DNA from: DATCTV01 sp964400685
Lineage (GTDB): Bacteria > Desulfobacterota > Desulfomonilia > UBA1062
Direction: 5' to 3'
Length of the DNA: 20,115 bases
NCBI GenBank assembly: GCA_964400685.1
Contig: CAYNVT010000073.1
Span: forward strand, 1-20,115
The notes beneath the pieces are model-generated. The model saw only the letters and a list, made by a program, of their open reading frames with translations. It made no database searches and was not told the origin of the DNA. The position numbers and the translations under genes are program-made. Shown one piece after another: positions 15,836 to 20,115 of this stretch (its first letter is position 1; the number at the start of each line of letters is the position of its first letter).

Positions 15836-15872
15836 TTGACTATTGTCAATCATTGACATAATATGACAATAG
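15836..15872 (+). promoter_or_regulatory. Promoter with overlapping palindromic operator for the parDE-like module
   Basis: TTGACT (15836-15841) and TAATAT (15859-15864) are separated by 17 bases, a good sigma-70 promoter. Over it lies a perfect inverted repeat, CTATTGTCA (15840-15848) and TGACAATAG (15864-15872), with a 15-base spacer containing a further TTGACA (15853-15858). Several TGACA/TGTCA half-sites in this space fit binding by a ribbon-helix-helix antitoxin that represses its own operon, as known for ParD. The divergent integrase gene starts 67 bases away and could share the control. Confidence 0.75.
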
Positions 15873-15890
15873 AAAAATCAGGAGAAATCT

Positions 15891-16160
15891 ATGCCGATGA
15901 ATGTAAATCTTACCCCTCACCTGGAGGATATGGTCAGGCAAAAGGTAGCTTCAGGGCTTTATTCGTCATCAAGTGAAGTGGTGCGTGAAGCATTGCGGCT
16001 TATGGAGGAGCAGGACCGCCTGAAGTCAGCCAAGCTCGACCAATTGAGACAAGACATTCGTGAAGGACTCAACAGTGGGAGCCCCATCCCCTGGAATGCT
16101 GCCGAAGTCAAGAAGGAAGCCCGCAAAAGACGATCAACCCGCCTGAGCAGCATTAAGTAA
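15891..16160 (+). CDS. parD: ParD-like ribbon-helix-helix antitoxin
   Basis: This 89-residue protein matches the ParD/CC2985 antitoxin type. The N-terminal ribbon strand is MNVNLTPHLEDMV, the helix-turn-helix-like region GLYSSSSEVVREALRLMEE spans about residues 22-41, and the C-terminal tail is charged (EGLNSGSPIPWNAAEVKKEA), the portion that wraps the toxin. The start is the first ATG of ATG-CCG-ATG, six bases after AGGAG. It is intact, with the palindromic promoter immediately upstream. The cognate toxin gene begins four bases downstream but is frameshifted. In family members the protein neutralises ParE and represses its own operon. Confidence 0.9.
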   Translation: MPMNVNLTPHLEDMVRQKVASGLYSSSSEVVREALRLMEEQDRLKSAKLDQLRQDIREGLNSGSPIPWNAAEVKKEARKRRSTRLSSIK

Positions 16161-16164
16161 AACA

Positions 16165-16471
16165 ATGTCTTCAATTTCAATAAGACCTCTTGCGAGGATC
16201 GACCTTGCTGAAATATGGGATTACATCGCTGAAGACAGTGAATCACAAGCTGACGCCTTCATTGATAAAATCGACAATAGATTCCATATGATTGCTTCCC
16301 CAACCAGACATTGGAAGAATTCGCAATGAACTGGCGGAGGACTTAAGAAGTTTCCCAGTAGGCAAATATGTCATCTTCTACTTGACCATCCTTGGTGGCA
16401 TTGAAATCGTAAGAGTACTGCATGGGGCAAGGGACATCTACACAATTTTCAATCCAGATGATGATGACTAA
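16165..16471 (+). pseudogene. parE: ParE-like toxin, frameshifted
   Basis: From the ATG at 16165 the frame reads MSSISIRPLARIDLAEIWDY and continues as a normal ParE N-terminus to IASP, then ends early at TGA 16327-16329 (54 residues). Removing one C from the CCCC at 16298-16301 restores QPDIGRIRNELAEDLRSFPV and then VGKYVIFY and RVLHGARDIY, to a TAA at 16469-16471. The restored product has 101 residues, the usual ParE length (about 95-105). ParE toxins act on DNA gyrase in studied members. As written, the toxin is inactive: the truncated product lacks the C-terminal strands. The break could be real decay, phase-type slippage or a sequencing error. Confidence 0.85.
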
Positions 16472-16554
16472 TAGTCGGTCTTTTTGATTTTCGGACATTA
16501 CAAATAGCGTCTAAAGATGAAAACCTGATTAAGAAGGATACTAGACCAACTTAG

Positions 16555-16941
16555 GTCAAGTTTTACTTTCAGCTAGAAAACATAGATTACTATGAAAAAT
16601 CGGCCAAAATCCAATAATCGAAAAAGTAAAAGTACTTGAGGTTATCCAACATCAGCTTATGTTAAACATATTACCATAAGATCAAAGTTCCCATATCTGA
16701 AAGGATGCTCGTGTGTGGCGCGAACCTGAAAGAACCACACACAAAAGCACTGGAAGATGGCCTGTTCGAGCTAGGACTGAAAGGTAAGGAGGGGATTGCA
16801 CGTGTTCTTTACTGTACGATTATTGGAAGCAAGATTGTCATACTGCATTGTTTTATAAAGAAACCGGATAAAATTCCCAAGAAAGAACTAGAGACAGCAA
16901 AACGTCGCGTGATGGAGGTGAAGCAGAATGTTAACTCATGA
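16555..16941 (+). pseudogene. higB: HigB/RelE-type (Gp49-like) toxin with degraded 5' end
   Basis: The ATG at 16705 opens a 78-residue frame with the C-terminal two thirds of a Gp49-like HigB toxin: GANLKEPHTKALEDGLFEL, then KGKEGIARVLYC, IVILHCFIKKPDKIPKKELE. The family is about 105-120 residues, so the first strand and helix are missing. They appear upstream as scraps: 16555-16608 reads VKFYFQLENIDYYEKSAK in the same phase, then a shift by one frame gives NPIIEKVKVLEVIQHQLML (16608-16665). That resembles the usual 'YYEKsgknPiieF' start. About 40 unexplained bases and stops separate this from the intact frame. The frame overlaps higA by 14 bases. Start of the remnant is an estimate. Confidence 0.6.
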
Positions 16942-17230
16942 TAAATTTGTTAAAAAGATGTTGAGCAATCCGGCTGTTAAGGCCGAATATGCCGCCCTTG
17001 AAGAAGAATTTATATTTCTTGATGAATGTCTGAAAGCACGGAATGAAGCCGGACTCACTCAAGCGGATGTTGCAGAACGCATGGGGACTAAAGCCCCGGC
17101 AGTGGCAAGGATAGAATCAGGTGGCGGAAGCAAGAAACATTCACCGTCCATAGCCACACTGCGAAAATATGCAGAAGCCGTGGGATGCAAGTTAAAGATT
17201 GAATTAGTACCGAAAAATAAAGCTGCATAA
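16928..17230 (+). CDS. higA: HigA-like XRE-family antitoxin
   Basis: This 100-residue DNA-binding antitoxin has an N-terminal helical region (PAVKAEYAALEEEFIFLDEC) and a helix-turn-helix at about residues 37-66 (ARNEAGLTQADVAERMGTKA followed by AVARIESG). A short C-terminal strand follows (GCKLKIELVPK). This architecture is that of HigA/VapB-like partners of Gp49-type toxins, where the toxin gene comes first. GGAGGTGAAGCAG just upstream of the ATG is a good ribosome site inside the toxin frame, and the genes overlap by 14 bases. The antitoxin looks complete although its toxin is not. Members repress their own operon. Confidence 0.88.
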   Translation: MLTHDKFVKKMLSNPAVKAEYAALEEEFIFLDECLKARNEAGLTQADVAERMGTKAPAVARIESGGGSKKHSPSIATLRKYAEAVGCKLKIELVPKNKAA

Positions 17231-17291
17231 ACACCTGTGAAATTGAAAAAGCCTTTTGCTTTTAGGGAACAGTGTGGGGACAGAATGCCTT

Positions 17292-17329
17292 AAAATGAAA
17301 ATAGGTTAGACCGTTTGATCTAACCTATT
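17292..17329 (-). terminator. Terminator of the tRNA pair, probably bidirectional
   Basis: AATAGGTTAGA (17300-17310) and TCTAACCTATT (17319-17329) form a perfect 11-base stem with an eight-base loop. On the minus strand it is followed by TTCATTTT and sits nine bases after the tRNA-Glu CCA. On the plus strand it follows higA and is trailed by GTTATTACTT, so it may serve both directions. Confidence 0.8.
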
Positions 17330-17338
17330 GTTATTACT

Positions 17339-17416
<78 letters not shown>

Positions 17417-17428
17417 ACATTGTCCAAT

Positions 17429-17501
17429 TGAGCCAGGAGGGATTCGAACCCTCGACCACCGGATTAAAAGTCAGGTGCTCTACCAACTGAGCTACTGGCT
17501 C
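17429..17501 (-). tRNA. tRNA-Lys (UUU), CCA not encoded
   Basis: The minus strand gives acceptor GAGCCAG/CTGGCTC with discriminator A, D arm GCTC AGTTGGTA GAGC, anticodon loop CTTTTAA (anticodon TTT) and T arm GAGGG TTCGAAT CCCTC. The bases after the discriminator are ATT, so CCA must be added enzymatically. The anticodon stem CCTGA/TCCGG has a T-C mismatch at 29-41, unusual for a functional tRNA. It is the first gene of the pair and is transcribed leftward. Confidence 0.95.
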
Positions 17502-17619
17502 GATGAAGACTCCCTATGTCATGGTTAATATAAAATTTCAAGTTTAAAAATTCCCTCATATTCCCAGCTGAAATACCTGCTTTCTCATAGTTGTTATATG
17601 TGTTATTCTGCTCACCATC

Positions 17620-17850
17620 ATGTGGTGGATAATTATATTAATACCGATTTGTGTATGGTTCAGCTACAGCGTCCTGATTTATCTTAATATCATTTCTCTT
17701 GTTTTTACCCTGCTTATATTACTGGGCTATTTTATTTATGAGGCCCTGATGGTCAGGAAGTCCAGGGATAGATCCCGTCTTCCCTTTCTGGTTATGATTG
17801 AATTGATTCTGACAGTATCAGCAAATATCGTCATCAATCTTATAAATTAA
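17620..17850 (+). CDS. Small membrane protein of unknown function, 76 aa
   Basis: I do not recognise this product. It is strongly hydrophobic with three likely membrane segments: residues 1-25 (WWIIILIPICVWFSYSVLIY), 26-45 (SLVFTLLILLGYFIYEALMV) and 55-75, separated by one basic loop (RKSRDRSR). The ATG is the first in the frame after an in-frame TGA, but no ribosome site is visible upstream, so the start and even expression are uncertain. It lies between the tRNA pair and a shared terminator hairpin. The absence of stops over 231 bases in AT-rich DNA with a coherent hydrophobic pattern is the main support. Confidence 0.55.
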   Translation: MWWIIILIPICVWFSYSVLIYLNIISLVFTLLILLGYFIYEALMVRKSRDRSRLPFLVMIELILTVSANIVINLIN

Positions 17851-17874
17851 ATAAGGGGCAATAAGCCCCTTATT
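17850..17874. terminator. Shared convergent terminator hairpin
   Basis: AATAAGGGGC (17850-17859) and GCCCCTTATT (17865-17874) form a perfect 10-base stem with an AATAA loop. It lies between two converging genes. On the minus strand it is followed by the T-rich TAATTTATAAG, so it serves best for the 17907-18194 gene; the plus side has no T run beyond the stem. Confidence 0.75.
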
Positions 17875-17906
17875 GTCATGTATGATTGGTTCGTTAACAG
17901 TATGCT

Positions 17907-18194
17907 TTATTCAGGATGATCGTCCTGCATATAGAAGTCGTAAACCTTTGAGACCTTAATTCCCTGAATCGAGAAAAAGAATTCTTCCCCGCGCTCTACA
18001 CCTTTTATTTCAGCCATGCCTGATTCCTGAGCCTGGAATATCTTTGTTGTTCTGAAATCGAATATCGGGATGTTGCCGGTTGTAAATGTCCAGATGGTTC
18101 CATCCTCCGATATGGTGGAAATTATGTATTCCCCCTTTTTGAGCCATTTGCGCATACCCTGAAACTCTACTTTCGGCCTTTCAGTCTGCATCAT
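17907..18194 (-). CDS. Small cytoplasmic protein of unknown function, 95 aa
   Basis: I do not recognise this product. It is 95 residues, soluble, beta-rich, and has no signal peptide. Segments with alternating hydrophobic residues (EYIISTISEDGTIWTFTT, EEFFFSIQGIKVSKVYDFYM) suggest a small barrel or sandwich. Basic residues cluster early (RKWLKKG), acidic ones at the end (MQDDHPE). GAGGGGGG lies 11-12 bases upstream of two adjacent ATG codons, a good though slightly distant ribosome site. It follows cimA by 87 bases on the same strand and ends in the shared hairpin, so it could be the last gene of the lysC-cimA transcript. No function is inferred. Confidence 0.75.
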   Translation of the reverse strand: MMQTERPKVEFQGMRKWLKKGEYIISTISEDGTIWTFTTGNIPIFDFRTTKIFQAQESGMAEIKGVERGEEFFFSIQGIKVSKVYDFYMQDDHPE

Positions 18195-18281
18195 GTTTTT
18201 AATACCCCCCTCTTTATCCTGATCTGTTAATAAACATATCGGACAAAATTCAGGAAGGATTAGACTTAAGTTTTGGCAAAA

Positions 18282-19852
18282 TCAGCTTTTCATATCCTTG
18301 AATAGCTTATAATCCATGCTGTCCACCAGGGCCATCCATGATGCCTCGATGATATTGCTTGATACGCCAACCGTATTCCAGTTGCCGGTTTTATCACCCG
18401 ATTCTATAAGCACGCGCACAACGGATTCTGTTCCCTGTTTCGAAGAGACGACCCTGACTTTGTAATCCAGAAGTTTGACTTCCTTGATTTTGGGATAAAA
18501 ATTCCTTAAGGCTTTTCTGAGCGCATTATCCAGGGCGTTTACGGGACCGTTTCCCAAAGCAGCGGTATGTTCAATATTTCCATCAACATCAATCATGATG
18601 GTAGCTTCAGACAAAGGTTCGGTACCTTCGCTGCGCTTGTCCGTAATCACCCTGAACCCTTTGAGTTTGAAATATCGTGTATGCATGCCTACTGCCTTTT
18701 TCATAAGCAGTTCAAGCGATGCATCAGCACCTTCAAACTGGAATCCCGAATCCTCAAGGTCTTTGATGATTTTAACAATCTCCTGTGTTGCGGTCTTCTC
18801 GCTCGACAAATCAATATTAAATTCCCTGGCCTTAAACAGAATATTGCTCTTTCCCGAAAGCTCCGAAACAAGAACCTTCCTCTGGTTCCCTATAGAAAGA
18901 GGATCGATATGCTCATAACTCTCAGGTTCATTCAGTATGGCACTCACATGCATCCCGCCCTTATGGGCAAATGCCGATTTTCCCACATAAGGCTGATGCT
19001 TGTTGTGGGAAAGGTTGGCGATCTCTTCAAAGAAGCGTGACACTTCAGTTATCAGGACCAGGTTTTCCTTTGGGATTGTCTCATATCCCATTTTCAAAGA
19101 AAGCGCCGGTATAAGCGAGCAGAGGTTTGTATTTCCACACCTTTCACCTATGCCGTTGATCGTGCCATGCACCTGTAGTGCTCCTGCGTTTACTGCTGAT
19201 ATGGAATTTGCTACAGCAAGGTCTCCGTCATTATGGCAATGAATTCCAATCCCGATTGCGATATGTTTTTTTACCTCTTCGACCACCCCGGAAACATAAA
19301 GCGGCAGAGAGCCGCCATTTGTATCGCAAAGCACAATCCTGTCTGCCCCGCCATCAACGGCCGCTTTCAGCGTTGCAAGAGCAAACTCCCTGTTCGACTT
19401 GAATCCGTCGAAAAAGTGCTCTGCATCAAAGAATACCAGGGGCATTTGCCTTTTAAATAAGCGGTTGATTCTCTGATTATTCTTAGATTTTCTTTTAATG
19501 AGCATCTCAGCCCTTTCCTGACATGAAAATCCCATGATTTTCCGAATATTGTAATGCCATCCGGGCTTGAATCGACAAGTGCATTGATTATCGAATCATT
19601 TTCAGCAATACCACCGGGCTTGCATGTGCTCCCAAAGGCCATTATCCTGGCATTTTTAATTTTTAATCTCTTAATAAATTTGAAAAGCCTGTCGTCCTTC
19701 GGGTTCGCCCCAGGCCACCCGGCCTCGATAAAGTCAACGCCCAGATTATCCAGTTTCTGAACAACAGCGCACTTATCATCAAATGAAAACGCAATATCTT
19801 CCGACTGAGCGCCGTCCCTCAGCGTTGTGTCGTATATCTCAATTTTACCCAA
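18282..19852 (-). pseudogene. cimA: Citramalate synthase, split by a one-base slip
   Basis: CimA condenses pyruvate with acetyl-CoA to (R)-citramalate, opening the threonine-independent route to isoleucine. The N-terminal piece (19852-19439) has IEIYDTTLRDGAQSEDI and FIEAGWPGANPKDD. After a frame change at CCCC (19439-19442 on the plus strand, GGGG), the other frame continues with PLVFFDAEHFFDGFKSN, CDTNGG, IHCHNDGDLAVANS and GTINGIGERCGNTNL. The C-terminal LeuA-type regulatory domain follows from about residue 400. Adding one C restores 523 residues, the family length (about 520-530). The start is TTG after GGGGGAAG, overlapping the lysC stop by eight bases. As written, the enzyme is truncated near residue 138. 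No other damage is seen, so a sequencing error is quite possible. Confidence 0.92.
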
Positions 19853-20115
19853 CTACTTCCCCCGGTTTGTCCAGAGTAAATTCTTCATGAAGTTGTCTCA
19901 CTCCAAGTTCGATGAATTTCTCGTCAATAACACATGACACCTTTATTTCTGATGTGGATATCATATGAATATTTATACCTACCTTCGAGAGGGCTTCGAA
20001 CATCCGCGCAGCCACGCCTGCATGGGATCTCATACCGACGCCTACAATGGAAATTTTTGCGATGGACGTATCACCTATGATATTTTTTGCTTTGAGTTTC
20101 TTGCCCTCTTTTTTG
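19845..20115 (-). CDS. lysC: Aspartate kinase, C-terminal ACT region only (window edge)
   Basis: Ninety residues of the C-terminus are visible; the 5' part lies beyond the right edge. The sequence AKISIVGVGMRSHAGVAARM, followed by FEALSKVGINIHMISTSEIK and SCVIDEKFIELGVRQLHEEF, is the tandem ACT end of bacterial aspartate kinases, which binds lysine and/or threonine for feedback control. Aspartate kinase makes aspartyl phosphate, the entry to lysine, threonine and methionine. Its stop overlaps the cimA start by eight bases, so the two are cotranscribed. I recall the lysC-cimA order from deltaproteobacteria such as Geobacter. Confidence 0.92.
   Translation of the reverse strand, partial: KKEGKKLKAKNIIGDTSIAKISIVGVGMRSHAGVAARMFEALSKVGINIHMISTSEIKVSCVIDEKFIELGVRQLHEEFTLDKPGEVVG

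Overview
The window looks like a chromosomal segment of a deltaproteobacterium (Desulfobacterota, perhaps a Syntrophales-like anaerobe). The reasons are gene content and order rather than any taxonomic marker: a two-subunit glycine decarboxylase (gcvPA/gcvPB) with gcvH, gcvT and folD in one operon, and a lysC end overlapping a citramalate synthase gene. The identification is an inference.

Left part (1-5863, minus strand): a tight one-carbon operon reads folD - gcvT - gcvH - gcvPA - gcvPB, preceded by a 353-residue protein I do not recognise. It decarboxylates glycine, carries the aminomethyl group on lipoyl-GcvH, moves it to tetrahydrofolate (GcvT) and interconverts methylene-, methenyl- and formyl-THF (FolD). 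The RNase P RNA gene rnpB (5899-6272) lies immediately upstream on the same strand, with no obvious hairpin terminator in between.

Middle part (6369-13563): a four-gene minus-strand run encodes a divergent chagasin-like secreted protein, a Nudix hydrolase, a canonical chagasin-family (I42) cysteine-peptidase inhibitor and a small cytoplasmic protein. Upstream of it is a large secreted S15/CocE-type hydrolase whose usual catalytic Asp position is Cys. A divergent plus-strand gene encodes a beta-CASP metallo-beta-lactamase-fold ribonuclease, facing a membrane acyltransferase.

Accessory island (about 13.6-17.3 kb): AT-richer DNA holds a membrane protein of unknown role, a tyrosine recombinase interrupted by one in-frame TAA, a ParD/ParE module with a frameshifted toxin, and a HigB/HigA module whose toxin has lost its N-terminal part. 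Both antitoxins are intact while both toxins are broken. The island ends at a bidirectional hairpin next to a tRNA-Lys/tRNA-Glu pair.

Right part (17.6-20.1 kb): two small unknown genes converge on a shared terminator. They are followed by cimA (citramalate synthase), split by a one-base slip in a C run, and by the 3' end of lysC. Two of the three broken genes are explained by a single-base change in a four-C run, so sequencing or assembly error must be excluded before reading biology into them.

I did not find a clear undescribed system. The best candidates for follow-up are the decayed toxin-antitoxin island, the paired chagasin-like genes around a Nudix gene, and the unknown gene between rnpB and the gcv operon.
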